From positions 124,001-188,000 of the forward strand of contig NZ_JBAKHX010000002.1 in NCBI RefSeq assembly GCF_036906915.1: a DNA stretch of 64,000 bases, written 5' to 3'. Shown here one piece after another: positions 25,117 to 33,280 of this stretch. The notes under the pieces are model-generated. The model saw nothing but the letters and a program-made list of their open reading frames with translations, had not been told where the DNA came from and ran no database searches. Position 1 is the first letter of the stretch. Each line of letters starts with the position of its first letter. Made by a program: the position numbers and the translations under genes. This DNA is from Phytohabitans sp036906915 (lineage in GTDB: Bacteria; Actinomycetota; Actinomycetes; Mycobacteriales; Micromonosporaceae).

Positions 25117-25728
25117 GTGCGCGAACCGGCTCGTCTTGTGGTCCTGGTATCCGGCTCGGGCAGCAATTTGCAGGCCCTGCTCGATGCGTGCGCCGATCCC
25201 GGATACGGCGCCCGCGTGGTCGCCGTCGGCGCTGATCGGGACGGCATAGCCGGTCTCGCCCGCGCCGCTGCCTCGGGTGTGCCCACGTTCGTCGACGTCG
25301 TCAAGGCATACCCGACGCGGGACGACTGGGACCGGGCGCTGACCGCGCACGTCGCCGAGTACGAGCCCGACCTGGTGATCTCGGCGGGCTTCCTGAAGCT
25401 CGTCGGTGAGCGGTTCCTGGCGGCCTTCGGCGACCGGTACATAAACACGCACAACTCGCTGCTGCCCGCCTTCCCGGGGATGCACGGCCCGCGCGACGCC
25501 CTCGCCTACGGCGTCAAGGTCGCCGGGGCGACGCTGTTCTTTGTGGACGCTGGGGTCGACACGGGGCCGATCATCGCCCAGGTGGCGGTGCCGGTGCTGG
25601 GTGACGACAGCGAAGAGACGCTTACCGAGCGCATCAAGGAAGCGGAGCGGCGCCAGCTCGTCGACGCGGTCGGCCGCCTGGTCCGCGAGGGCTGGACCAT
25701 CAACGAAAGAAAGGTCACCATCCCATGA
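25117..25728 (+). CDS. purN: Phosphoribosylglycinamide formyltransferase
   Basis: A 203-residue enzyme that formylates glycinamide ribonucleotide using 10-formyl-tetrahydrofolate, the third step of purine synthesis. The N-terminus VVLVSGSGSNLQALLDA is the GAR-binding loop; LVISAGFLKLVGERFL and NTHNSLLPAFPGMHGP carry the catalytic Asn-His; FFVDAGVDTGPIIAQ holds the catalytic Asp. The start is GTG 25117; TAGGGT lies 6 nt before it, so the mRNA may be leaderless. Its stop overlaps the ATG of a micro-ORF (ATGA), which in turn overlaps purH. Confidence 0.95.
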   Translation: MREPARLVVLVSGSGSNLQALLDACADPGYGARVVAVGADRDGIAGLARAAASGVPTFVDVVKAYPTRDDWDRALTAHVAEYEPDLVISAGFLKLVGERFLAAFGDRYINTHNSLLPAFPGMHGPRDALAYGVKVAGATLFFVDAGVDTGPIIAQVAVPVLGDDSEETLTERIKEAERRQLVDAVGRLVREGWTINERKVTIP

Positions 25729-25853
25729 CAGAGCTAGCTGGCGCTCGCCGCGCTCGCGCGGGGCAGGCGCCTTTGGGGCCGCCCTGTAGCCGACCCTGCG
25801 CTCGGTCGCTTCACTCCCTCGACTCCGGGCCGGCTGCGGGCGGCGGCGCATGA
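25725..25853 (+). CDS. Micro-ORF bridging purN and purH
   Basis: A 42-codon ORF whose ATG overlaps the purN stop (ATGA at 25725) and whose TGA overlaps the purH ATG (ATGA at 25850). The first codons (MTELAG) resemble the purH N-terminus (MTDELAG), and both DNA ends contain GAGCTAGCTGGCG. The interior is GC-rich with short palindromes. This looks like an insertion that duplicated the junction. The peptide may be made through translational coupling, but it is probably not a functional protein by itself. Confidence 0.5.
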   Translation: MTELAGARRARAGQAPLGPPCSRPCARSLHSLDSGPAAGGGA

Positions 25854-27418
25854 CCGACGAGCTAGCTGGCGTGACTGACGAAGGTCGCCGTCCGATCCGG
25901 CGGGCTCTGGTCAGTGTGTACGACAAGAGCGGTCTCGCCGACCTGGCGCGGGCGCTGGACGGCGCCGGCGTGCAGATCGTCTCGACCGGCTCGACGGCGG
26001 CGGCCATCGAGGCAGCGGGTGCGCCGGTGACCCGGGTCGAGGAGCTGACCGGCTTTCCGGAGTGCCTGGACGGTCGGGTGAAGACGCTGCACCCCAAGGT
26101 GCACGCCGGGCTGCTAGCCGACCTGCGCCTGCCCGCGCACGCCGCGCAGCTGGAGGAGCTGGGCGTCGAGCCGTTCGACCTGCTGGTGTCCAATCTGTAC
26201 CCGTTCCAGGAGACGGTCGCGACGGGCGCGAGCGTCGACGAGTGCGTCGAGCAGATCGACATCGGCGGGCCGGCCATGGTGCGGGCGGCCGCCAAGAACT
26301 TCCCCTCGGTAGCCGTGGTGACCTCGCCGTCGGCGTATCCGGACATCGTGGCCGCCCTCGACGGCGGTCTCACGCTCGCCCAGCGCCGCGCGCTCGCAGC
26401 CCGGGCCTTCGCGATGATCGCCGAGTACGACCTGGCGGTGGCGCAGTGGTGTGCGTCGACTCTCAACCCGGACGAGGACGGCTGGCCGGCGTTCGCGGGG
26501 CTGGCGCTGCGCCGGGCGAATGTGCTGCGGTACGGGGAGAATCCGCACCAGGAGGCGGCGCTGTACGTCAACCCGGACGCGCCGCCCGGGCTCGCGCAGG
26601 CCGAGCAGTTGCACGGCAAGGAGATGTCGTACAACAACTACGTCGACGCCGAGGCGGCCTGGCGGTCGGCGAACGACCACAGTGCACCGTGCGTCGCGAT
26701 CATCAAGCACGCCAACCCGTGCGGCATCGCGGTCGGCGCCGACGTGGCCGAGGCGCACCGCAAGGCGCACGCCTGCGACCCGGTGTCCGCGTACGGCGGC
26801 GTGATCGCCGTCAACCGGCCGGTCAGCGTGGCGATGGCCGAGCAGGTCGCGGAGATCTTCACCGAGGTCGTGGTGGCACCCTCCTATGAGGAGGGTGCGC
26901 TGGAGGTGCTGTCAGGCAAGAAGAACGTGCGGCTCCTCGTCGCTCCGGAGTGGAATCCGCTGCCGGCGGAGTGGCGCCAGGTGGGCGGCGGCGTGCTGGT
27001 GCAGCTGATCGACCGGGTCGACGCGTCGGGCGACGACCCGGCCACATGGCAACTGGTGTCGGGCGAGCCGGGAGACCTGGACGACCTGACGTTCGCGTGG
27101 CGGACAGTGCGGTCGGTGAAGAGCAACGCCATCCTGCTCGCGTCGGGTGGCGCCACCGTGGGCGTGGGCATGGGCCAGGTCAACCGGGTCGACTCGGCCC
27201 GCTTGGCGGTGTCTCGGGCTGGCGACAGAGCCTCCGGCTCGGTGGCCGCGTCCGACGCGTTCTTTCCGTTCGCGGACGGGCTCCAGGTGCTGATCGACGC
27301 GGGCGTGCGCGCGGTCGTGCAGCCTGGCGGTTCGGTGCGCGACGACGAGGTCATCGCGGCGGCCAAGGCGGCCGGGATCACGATGTACCTCACCGGGACC
27401 CGGCACTTCTTCCACTGA
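25850..27418 (+). CDS. purH: Bifunctional AICAR transformylase/IMP cyclohydrolase
   Basis: A 522-residue enzyme for the last two steps to IMP. The N-terminal cyclohydrolase domain shows ALVSVYDKSGLADLA, IVSTGSTAAAIEAAG and GRVKTLHPKVHAGLLA. The transformylase domain has RYGENPHQEAALY, EMSYNNYVDAEAAW and the catalytic IIKHANPCG. ASDAFFPFADG and MYLTGTRHFFH end the protein as usual. Length is standard. It is translated after purN and the micro-ORF, with 4-bp overlaps. The neighbour on the right is an unrelated stub on the opposite strand. Confidence 0.97.
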   Translation: MTDELAGVTDEGRRPIRRALVSVYDKSGLADLARALDGAGVQIVSTGSTAAAIEAAGAPVTRVEELTGFPECLDGRVKTLHPKVHAGLLADLRLPAHAAQLEELGVEPFDLLVSNLYPFQETVATGASVDECVEQIDIGGPAMVRAAAKNFPSVAVVTSPSAYPDIVAALDGGLTLAQRRALAARAFAMIAEYDLAVAQWCASTLNPDEDGWPAFAGLALRRANVLRYGENPHQEAALYVNPDAPPGLAQAEQLHGKEMSYNNYVDAEAAWRSANDHSAPCVAIIKHANPCGIAVGADVAEAHRKAHACDPVSAYGGVIAVNRPVSVAMAEQVAEIFTEVVVAPSYEEGALEVLSGKKNVRLLVAPEWNPLPAEWRQVGGGVLVQLIDRVDASGDDPATWQLVSGEPGDLDDLTFAWRTVRSVKSNAILLASGGATVGVGMGQVNRVDSARLAVSRAGDRASGSVAASDAFFPFADGLQVLIDAGVRAVVQPGGSVRDDEVIAAAKAAGITMYLTGTRHFFH

Positions 27419-27690
27419 TCAGGGCGCGGAGACGGTATGGAGTGACGGCGGGCCGCCAGCTGGACCCTGGGTCACGGCGAAGATCTGCCTGCCGTCACCC
27501 GACCAGGCCAGCCCGCGGGGCACGAGCACGCCGTCTTCGGTGAGGTCGACGGTGCGCAGCGGGCTGGTGCCGTCGACCTTCCAGATCAGCAGGTCGTCGT
27601 CGGCGTTGTGCCGACCGGTCGCCAGGTAGCGCCCGTCGGGAGAGGTGCTCACCGCGTTCGGGTAGCTGCAGCCGTTGCCGTACGACCCCC
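27419..27690 (-). pseudogene. Remnant of a beta-propeller (WD40-like) protein
   Basis: About 90 codons are open, ending at 27419, and encode two propeller-like repeats: SPDGRYLATGRHNADDDLLIWKVDG and LAWSGDGRQIFAVTQGP. A GTG at 27652 could start a 77-residue product, but related sequence (GNGCSYPNA) continues upstream of it until the terminator hairpin at 27693. No signal peptide, full propeller or promoter is visible. It is most likely the 3' stub of a larger gene whose front part was lost. The rest lies between two complete genes. Confidence 0.55.
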
Positions 27691-27692
27691 GC

Positions 27693-27716
27693 GGGTAGGC
27701 CCTCGCGGGCCTACCC
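27693..27716 (-). terminator. Hairpin at the end of the orphan binding-protein gene
   Basis: A 10-bp perfect stem (27693-27702 with 27707-27716) and a 4-nt loop. The stop codon of the gene ending at 27711 lies inside the right arm. No U-run. Confidence 0.6.
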
Positions 27717-29324
27717 CGTGGATTCCAGGGCGACCAAGTTCAGCCGTCCGAACTCGTCGAGTTGGACTTCGCGCACCCGGGCAGACCAGCCATAGTTGGT
27801 CTGCCCGAAGCGCAGTGGGACCACCGGCATGTCCTGCGCGAGAACGTCTTCGGCCTGCTGGTACTTCTTGATCATGTCGGCTTCGGTGGCGGCCTGCGTG
27901 GCCTCGCTGACCAGCGAGTCGAAGCGCGTGTTGCTGTAGCCGGAGTAATTTGACGAGCCGGTCGTCGAGTACAGCGGCGCAAGGTAGCTCTCCATAGACG
28001 GGTAGTCCATCGGCCAGCCCATCCGGAACAGGCCTACTGGCTGGCGGGCCGCCACTTTGTCCAGCAGGTCCACGAAGCGCGGCACGGCCGCGCCCGCGCA
28101 CTCGACGCCCAGGTTGGTGCGCAGCTGCGCACAGGTGGCCTCGACCCAGGAACCGTGGCCGCCGTCCTCGTTGTACGTGATCTGGAGCTTCGCTGGGCCG
28201 CCGGCCTCGGTGTACAGGCGCTTGGCCGCCGCCGCGTCGAACTGGCACGCCGCCCCGCAGCTGTCCTCCCGGTACCCGGCCACGACCGGCGGGACGAAGG
28301 CGCGCGCCGGCCGCCCATCCGGGAAGACCGCGTTCCGGTCGATCGCCATGGAGATCGCCGTCCGGACGTCCGGGTCGGAGAACTCCTGCTGGTACGTCGG
28401 GAACGCGAGGAACTGGAGCGTCGAGTCGACCTGGCGGCCGTACCGGTCGCCGAGATCCTCCGGCGCGCTGGTCACCTTCTCCGCCGGCACCGTGCGCAGC
28501 ACGTCGAGGTCGCCCACGAGCAGGTCGCCGTACGCGGCGGTGAGCTGGTCGTACGGCTGGAACCGCACGGCCGGCACCTTCGGCTTGTCGCCCGGGTACG
28601 CCTCGTACCGCTCCAGGTCGATCGCCGCCCCGCGCCGCCAGGTGCCCTTGAGCTTGAACGGTCCCTGCCCGATGACCGTGTCCTCGAACTCTGGGTTGAG
28701 CACGCCCGGCGACTGCCACGCCGCCCGCGGCAGCGGGTAGAAGGCGGTGTCGCCCAGCATCGCAGGCAGCTCGGTGAACGGTGTGGAGAGCGTCACCCGG
28801 AAGGTGCGGTCGTCGACCTTCTTGAGGCCGGAGAGCGTCCGCGACTTCGGCTCGGCGGCCGGCTCGGGCCCGCCGCCGTCCGGGTCCACCGGCTGGGTGT
28901 CCGCGTACCCGGCGACCCGCGCGAAGAAGTAGCTGTTGGCCTGGTTGTTCGGGGCGTACGCGGCGTAGTTCCACGCGTCGACGTAGCTGTCGGCGGTCAC
29001 CGGTTCGCCATTGTGGAACGTGTACCCGTCCTTGAGTGTGATCGTCCAGACCTTGCGGTCGGTCGACTTGATCGACTCAGCGGCGAGCGGCTGCGCGCGG
29101 TGGTCCCCGTCGTACCCGACGAGCGGCGTGAAGAGCGCGGCGAGCACCTCGGAGCCGTCGGTGTCGTTGGTGTTCGACGGTACGAGGTGGCGCGGCTCGG
29201 TGATCCCGATCCGTACCGTGCCCGGCGCCGCCTCGCTGGCGGCGTCACCCCCGAGCGGATCGCACCCGGCGGCCAGGGCCGCCGTCACGGCGAGCGGGAT
29301 GGCGATAAGCCCGCGTACCTGCAT
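27711..29324 (-). CDS. Orphan peptide-type substrate-binding lipoprotein
   Basis: A 537-residue SBP_bac_5 protein. The start at ATG 29324 gives a clean lipoprotein signal (ALAAGC, Cys at ~21). Body segments such as DGYTFHNGEPVTADSYVDAW and DPDVRTAISMAIDRNAVF match the family and closely parallel the binding protein at 5698, including NYAAYAPN and a Cys pair CGAAC near residue 375. No permease or ATPase gene is near, so it probably feeds the importer at 7489-11469 or another one. It is divergent from folD across 47 bp. Confidence 0.92.
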   Translation of the reverse strand: MQVRGLIAIPLAVTAALAAGCDPLGGDAASEAAPGTVRIGITEPRHLVPSNTNDTDGSEVLAALFTPLVGYDGDHRAQPLAAESIKSTDRKVWTITLKDGYTFHNGEPVTADSYVDAWNYAAYAPNNQANSYFFARVAGYADTQPVDPDGGGPEPAAEPKSRTLSGLKKVDDRTFRVTLSTPFTELPAMLGDTAFYPLPRAAWQSPGVLNPEFEDTVIGQGPFKLKGTWRRGAAIDLERYEAYPGDKPKVPAVRFQPYDQLTAAYGDLLVGDLDVLRTVPAEKVTSAPEDLGDRYGRQVDSTLQFLAFPTYQQEFSDPDVRTAISMAIDRNAVFPDGRPARAFVPPVVAGYREDSCGAACQFDAAAAKRLYTEAGGPAKLQITYNEDGGHGSWVEATCAQLRTNLGVECAGAAVPRFVDLLDKVAARQPVGLFRMGWPMDYPSMESYLAPLYSTTGSSNYSGYSNTRFDSLVSEATQAATEADMIKKYQQAEDVLAQDMPVVPLRFGQTNYGWSARVREVQLDEFGRLNLVALESTG

Positions 29325-29371
29325 CAGTCCCTCGGCTTTCGTCGTCGGCTCACTATGAGACCATTTGCGGC

Positions 29372-30232
29372 GTGACGGCCACAGTCCTGGACGGTAAAGC
29401 AACGGCGGCGGCGATCCGCGAAGACCTGCGGGCGAGGGTCAAGGCTCTCGCCAATCGTGGTCGTGTCCCGGGGCTGGGCACCGTGCTGGTAGGCCTCGAC
29501 CCGGGCTCGCGGGCATACGTCGACGGCAAGCACCGCGACTGCGCAGAGGTCGGCATCGCCTCGATCCGCCGCGACCTGCCGGCCGACGCCACCCAGGAGC
29601 AGGTCGACGAGGTCGTCGCCGAGCTCAACGCCGACCCCGCCTGTCACGGCTACATCGTGCAGCTTCCGCTGCCTCAGCAGATCGACACCCAGCGGGTGCT
29701 GGAGGCCGTCCACCCCGACAAGGACGCCGACGGGCTGCACCCGATCAACCTGGGCCGGCTGGTGCTCGGATACGACGGGCCGCTGCCGTGCACGCCGCGC
29801 GGCATCGTCGAGCTGCTGCGCCGGTACGACGTGCCGTTGCGGGGCGCGAACGTCACCGTGATCGGGCGGGGCACGACGGTGGGCCGGCCGCTCGGGCTGC
29901 TGCTGACCCGGCGCAGTGAGAACGCGACCGTGACCCTGTGCCACACCGGCACCCGCGACCTGGCCGCGCACACTCGGAGCGCTGACATCGTCGTGGCCGC
30001 CGCGGGCGTGCCAGGCGTGCTGACCGCCGACATGATCCGGCCCGGCGCGGTGGTGATCGACGTCGGCATCACCCGGGTCGTCGGCCCTGATGGCAAGGGC
30101 GTGTACACGGGCGACGTGGCCCCGGGGGTGGCCGAGGTGGCGGGTGCCCTGGCTCCAGTACCGGGAGGCATCGGCCCCATGACGAGGGCGATGCTCCTGA
30201 CCAACGTCGTCGAGCGGGCAGAAAAGGTCTGA
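29372..30232 (+). CDS. folD: Methylenetetrahydrofolate dehydrogenase/cyclohydrolase
   Basis: A 286-residue bifunctional enzyme supplying 10-formyl-tetrahydrofolate, the donor used by PurN and PurH. Start is GTG. Signatures are SRAYVDGKHRDCAEVGI (catalytic Tyr and Lys), IVQLPLPQQID, DADGLHPINLGRL, VTVIGRGTTVGRPLGLLL (NADP site) and PVPGGIGPMTRAMLL. Length is standard. TATGAG lies 12 nt upstream of the start, suggesting a very short leader. Confidence 0.96.
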   Translation: MTATVLDGKATAAAIREDLRARVKALANRGRVPGLGTVLVGLDPGSRAYVDGKHRDCAEVGIASIRRDLPADATQEQVDEVVAELNADPACHGYIVQLPLPQQIDTQRVLEAVHPDKDADGLHPINLGRLVLGYDGPLPCTPRGIVELLRRYDVPLRGANVTVIGRGTTVGRPLGLLLTRRSENATVTLCHTGTRDLAAHTRSADIVVAAAGVPGVLTADMIRPGAVVIDVGITRVVGPDGKGVYTGDVAPGVAEVAGALAPVPGGIGPMTRAMLLTNVVERAEKV

Positions 30233-30283
30233 CCGACGGCGCGGCGGCGTGACCGATTCGCCGTATTTGTTCATGATCGAGGT

Positions 30284-31387
30284 ATGCGACTCGTCGCCGC
30301 GGTCCTCGCACTCGGAATGTCAGCCGGGCCCGCCGCGCCGCTAGCCGGTCCGGCCCCAGACCTCGTCGTCGCCGTCCGCGCCCGCGTGCCGGGTGCCGAA
30401 GTCGCTGTGGCGCCACGCACCACGATCGAGTGGGGCTTCGGCACCGCTGTCCGCATGGTGACCGGTGAGGAGTACCCGGACGGCTGGCTCTTCGTCGCCC
30501 ACCGCGAGAAGGGCCGCTGGCGGGTGGCTCTCGAAGGCGAGCCGCTCTTCGCCACGTTGAGCCGGAACGCGACCATCCTCAGTGGAGACGAGCGGCGCAC
30601 CCTGGGAGACAGGACCGAGAGCACCGACCGGCGCACCGGCATGCGACTGCCGTTCGCGGTCGGCCAGACCTGGCGGTACACGGGCGGCCCGCACCCGATG
30701 AGCGGCGACGCCCGCAGCTCGATCGACCTCGCCGGCGGCGACGGCCGGGTGCTCGCGGCGCGCGGCGGTCTCGCGTACACGATGTGCAAGTCTGGCAAGG
30801 GCTGGGTGCGGGTGGTGCACGACCGGGGCCTCGCCACCGACTACTACCACCTCGAACGCAACATCCGGCCGGACGGCACCCGGGTGGTCGAGGGCGCGTT
30901 CCTGGGCCATATCGGCAACGACGTCTCGTGCGGCGGGCGTTCGAGCGGCAAGCACGTGCACTTCTCGCTGCGCCGCGACGGCCGGTACGTCGAGATCGAC
31001 CGGCACGCGTTCGGCAAGTGGGTGATCATCGATACCGGACGGTCGTACAGCGGGGCCGCCCGGCACGGCTCGCAGCGGGTAGCCGTGGGCGGCAGCCTCC
31101 GCAACCACGGTGCCCTCGGCCTCACCCAGGGCATCGTCGACACCGACGGCGGCAGCACGCTCAACCGCCGCGCCGGGCCAGGCGTGGGGCACGCCGTGGT
31201 GGGCACCGTGTCCGACGGCGGCACCGTGACGATCGCCTGCTCGGCGCGCGGCACCGTTCACACCGGTCGTGACGGATACACCAGCGACCTGTGGAACAAG
31301 CTCTCCGACGGCAGCTGGGTCAGTGACGTCTACGTGTGGACCGGCACAGGTGACCCGGTCAACGGCTTCTGTACCAAACACGGCTGA
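30284..31387 (+). CDS. Secreted M23 peptidase-like protein with SH3-like end
   Basis: A 367-residue protein with a signal peptide (residues 1-21). The middle contains an M23-type fold: SSIDLAGGDGRVLAA, DYYHLERNIRP and SGKHVHFSLRRDGRYVEID. The usual zinc His of the first motif (HxxxD) is not clear, since MSGDARSSIDLA lacks it, so activity is uncertain. The C-terminal ~70 residues (LNRRAGPGVGHAVVG; WVSDVYVWTGTGDP) look like a bacterial SH3 domain that would bind cell wall. A lytic or wall-binding role is likely. Confidence 0.8.
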   Translation: MRLVAAVLALGMSAGPAAPLAGPAPDLVVAVRARVPGAEVAVAPRTTIEWGFGTAVRMVTGEEYPDGWLFVAHREKGRWRVALEGEPLFATLSRNATILSGDERRTLGDRTESTDRRTGMRLPFAVGQTWRYTGGPHPMSGDARSSIDLAGGDGRVLAARGGLAYTMCKSGKGWVRVVHDRGLATDYYHLERNIRPDGTRVVEGAFLGHIGNDVSCGGRSSGKHVHFSLRRDGRYVEIDRHAFGKWVIIDTGRSYSGAARHGSQRVAVGGSLRNHGALGLTQGIVDTDGGSTLNRRAGPGVGHAVVGTVSDGGTVTIACSARGTVHTGRDGYTSDLWNKLSDGSWVSDVYVWTGTGDPVNGFCTKHG

Positions 31388-31435
31388 TACGGTCCGGAAA
31401 AAGAACCTCGACCGGTATCAGAGAGTGAGACGACC

Positions 31436-32386
31436 ATGGGCAAGAAGGTCACCGTCGTCGGCGCCGGCTTCTACGGCTCGACGACCGCGCAGCGCCTGGC
31501 CGAGTACGACATCTTCGACACGGTCGTGCTCACGGACATCGTGGACGGCAAGCCAGAGGGACTGGCGCTGGACATGAACCAGTCCCGGCCGATCGAGGGC
31601 TTCGAGACCAAGGTCGTCGGCCAGACCACTGGCCCGAACGGCGAGGGCTACGAGGCGATCGAGGGCTCGGACATCGTCGTCATCACGGCCGGCCTGCCGC
31701 GCAAGCCGGGCATGAGCCGCATGGACCTCCTCGGCGTGAACGCCAAGATCGTCCGGCAGGTGGCGGAGAACGTCGCCAAGTACGCGCCGAACGCCGTCGT
31801 CATCGTCGTGTCCAACCCGCTCGACGAGATGACCGCCCTCGCCCAGATCGCGACCCAGTTCCCGAAGCAGCGGGTGCTCGGCCAGGCCGGCATGCTCGAC
31901 ACCGCCCGGTTCAGCCACTTCGTCGCCGAGACGCTGGCCGTGCCGGTGGCGTCGGTACGCACGCTGACTCTCGGCTCGCACGGCGACACGATGGTGCCGG
32001 TGCCCTCGCAGTGCACCGTCAACGGCAAGCCGCTGTCGGAGCTGCTGCCCGCCGAGAAGATCGAGGAGCTGGTCGTCCGCACCCGCAACGGCGGCGCCGA
32101 GGTGGTCGGGCTGCTGAAGACCGGTTCGGCGTACTACGCCCCCTCCGCCGCCGCGGCACGCATGGCGCGCGCGGTCGCCGAGGACTCCGGCGCCGTCCTG
32201 CCCGTGTGCGCGTGGGTCGACGGCGAGTACGGCATCTCGGGCGTCTACCTGGGCGTCGAGGCGGCGATCGGCGCCGACGGCGTCAACCGGGTCGTCGAGA
32301 CCGACCTGACCGAGTCTGAGCTGGCAGCCCTCAAGGAGGCCGCCGAGGCCGTCCGCAGCAAGCAGGCCGACGTAGCCAACCTCTGA
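31436..32386 (+). CDS. mdh: Malate dehydrogenase, LDH-like type
   Basis: A 316-residue NAD-dependent enzyme of the TCA cycle. The Rossmann loop is VTVVGAGFYGSTTA, the mobile loop region is AGLPRKPGMSRMDLL (substrate Arg residues), VSNPLDEMT follows, and the active His lies in LGSHGDTMVPVPS. The Arg-Lys-Pro-Gly-Met-Ser-Arg pattern marks the LDH-like malate dehydrogenases. Length is standard. It stands alone and ends in a 12-bp hairpin shared with the convergent hydrolase gene. Confidence 0.95.
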   Translation: MGKKVTVVGAGFYGSTTAQRLAEYDIFDTVVLTDIVDGKPEGLALDMNQSRPIEGFETKVVGQTTGPNGEGYEAIEGSDIVVITAGLPRKPGMSRMDLLGVNAKIVRQVAENVAKYAPNAVVIVVSNPLDEMTALAQIATQFPKQRVLGQAGMLDTARFSHFVAETLAVPVASVRTLTLGSHGDTMVPVPSQCTVNGKPLSELLPAEKIEELVVRTRNGGAEVVGLLKTGSAYYAPSAAAARMARAVAEDSGAVLPVCAWVDGEYGISGVYLGVEAAIGADGVNRVVETDLTESELAALKEAAEAVRSKQADVANL

Positions 32387-32399
32387 CTTCGTGGTGGCC

Positions 32400-32431
32400 G
32401 TAGCGGCGCGCTCGCGCAAGCGCGCCGCTAC
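32400..32431. terminator. Bidirectional hairpin after mdh
   Basis: A 12-bp perfect stem (32400-32411 with 32420-32431) and an 8-nt loop lie between mdh and the convergent hydrolase gene, whose stop codon falls in the right arm. No U-run. Confidence 0.75.
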
Positions 32432-33210
32432 AGCTTCACGAACGGCTCCGGCAGGTGGGCGGTGGCCAGCACGACGCCGGGGACCAGCAGCTTCGCGCGC
32501 GACTCGCGCGCCGCGCCCGGGTCCATCTCGAAGGTGTACACCACCTCGGGCGCCACGATCTGGACGGCGTGCACCAAGAGATCACCGGTGACGAGGGTCG
32601 GCTCGTCGGCGTACTCGATCAAAACGGCCTGGTGGCCCGGCGTGTGGCCGGGTGTGTGGACGGCCTTGACGCCGTCTCGTATGTGGGTATCGCCCTCGAC
32701 GAGTCGCAACTGGCCGGCGGCGGCCAGCGGGGCGAGGAGCAGTTCGCGCAGCGGCGGGTTCAGCTCGTCGACCGCGTCGGCGTCGGCGCGTTGCAGCAGG
32801 TACTCGGCGTTGGGGAAGTAGGGCGTGTCGACAACCGCCCAGCCGACGTGGTCGGTGTGCAGGTGCGTGAGGACGACGGTGCGCACGTCGGTGGGCTCAA
32901 TGCCGGCGGCCTCCAGCTCGGCGGGCAACTGCCCTGGCACCGGCGCCCAGCTCGCGGCCGGCGACCCGGCCGGACCGATGCCCGCGTCGACGAGAATGAC
33001 GCCGCCGTCGTCGTGCCGGATCGCGAAACAGCGAAACCGCAGCAGCCACTGCCCGTCAGGGGTCACCGCGCCCGGATAGCGCTCGTCGGTGAGCCGCCAA
33101 TGCTCGCCGGTGGCCTGCGGAAATGCCTCATTTCGGGGCAAGAAGAACGGGCCTTCGCCGTCTGTCAGTGCGATGACTGTGACGTCGCCAAGGGTGTGGG
33201 TGAGCGGCAT
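32428..33210 (-). CDS. Metallo-beta-lactamase-fold hydrolase
   Basis: A 260-residue protein starting at ATG 33210. The zinc signature VLTHLHTDHVGWA (HxHxDH) is near residue 110, TPGHTPGHQAVLI supplies the next His, VTGDLLVHAVQ the bridging Asp and ATAHLPEPF the last His. This pattern is that of the lactonase/MBL hydrolase group (for example AHL-lactonase-like enzymes), but the substrate cannot be named. The upstream extension to 33345 is open but overlaps the icd promoter region and lacks family residues. It is divergent from icd across 70 bp. Confidence 0.87.
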   Translation of the reverse strand: MPLTHTLGDVTVIALTDGEGPFFLPRNEAFPQATGEHWRLTDERYPGAVTPDGQWLLRFRCFAIRHDDGGVILVDAGIGPAGSPAASWAPVPGQLPAELEAAGIEPTDVRTVVLTHLHTDHVGWAVVDTPYFPNAEYLLQRADADAVDELNPPLRELLLAPLAAAGQLRLVEGDTHIRDGVKAVHTPGHTPGHQAVLIEYADEPTLVTGDLLVHAVQIVAPEVVYTFEMDPGAARESRAKLLVPGVVLATAHLPEPFVKL

Positions 33211-33280
33211 GCGAAGGAGTCTAGGCTGTGCAGTACGCTCGTACTGCTTAATGAATCCCCGCGAGAGGAGCGCCGGCGCG

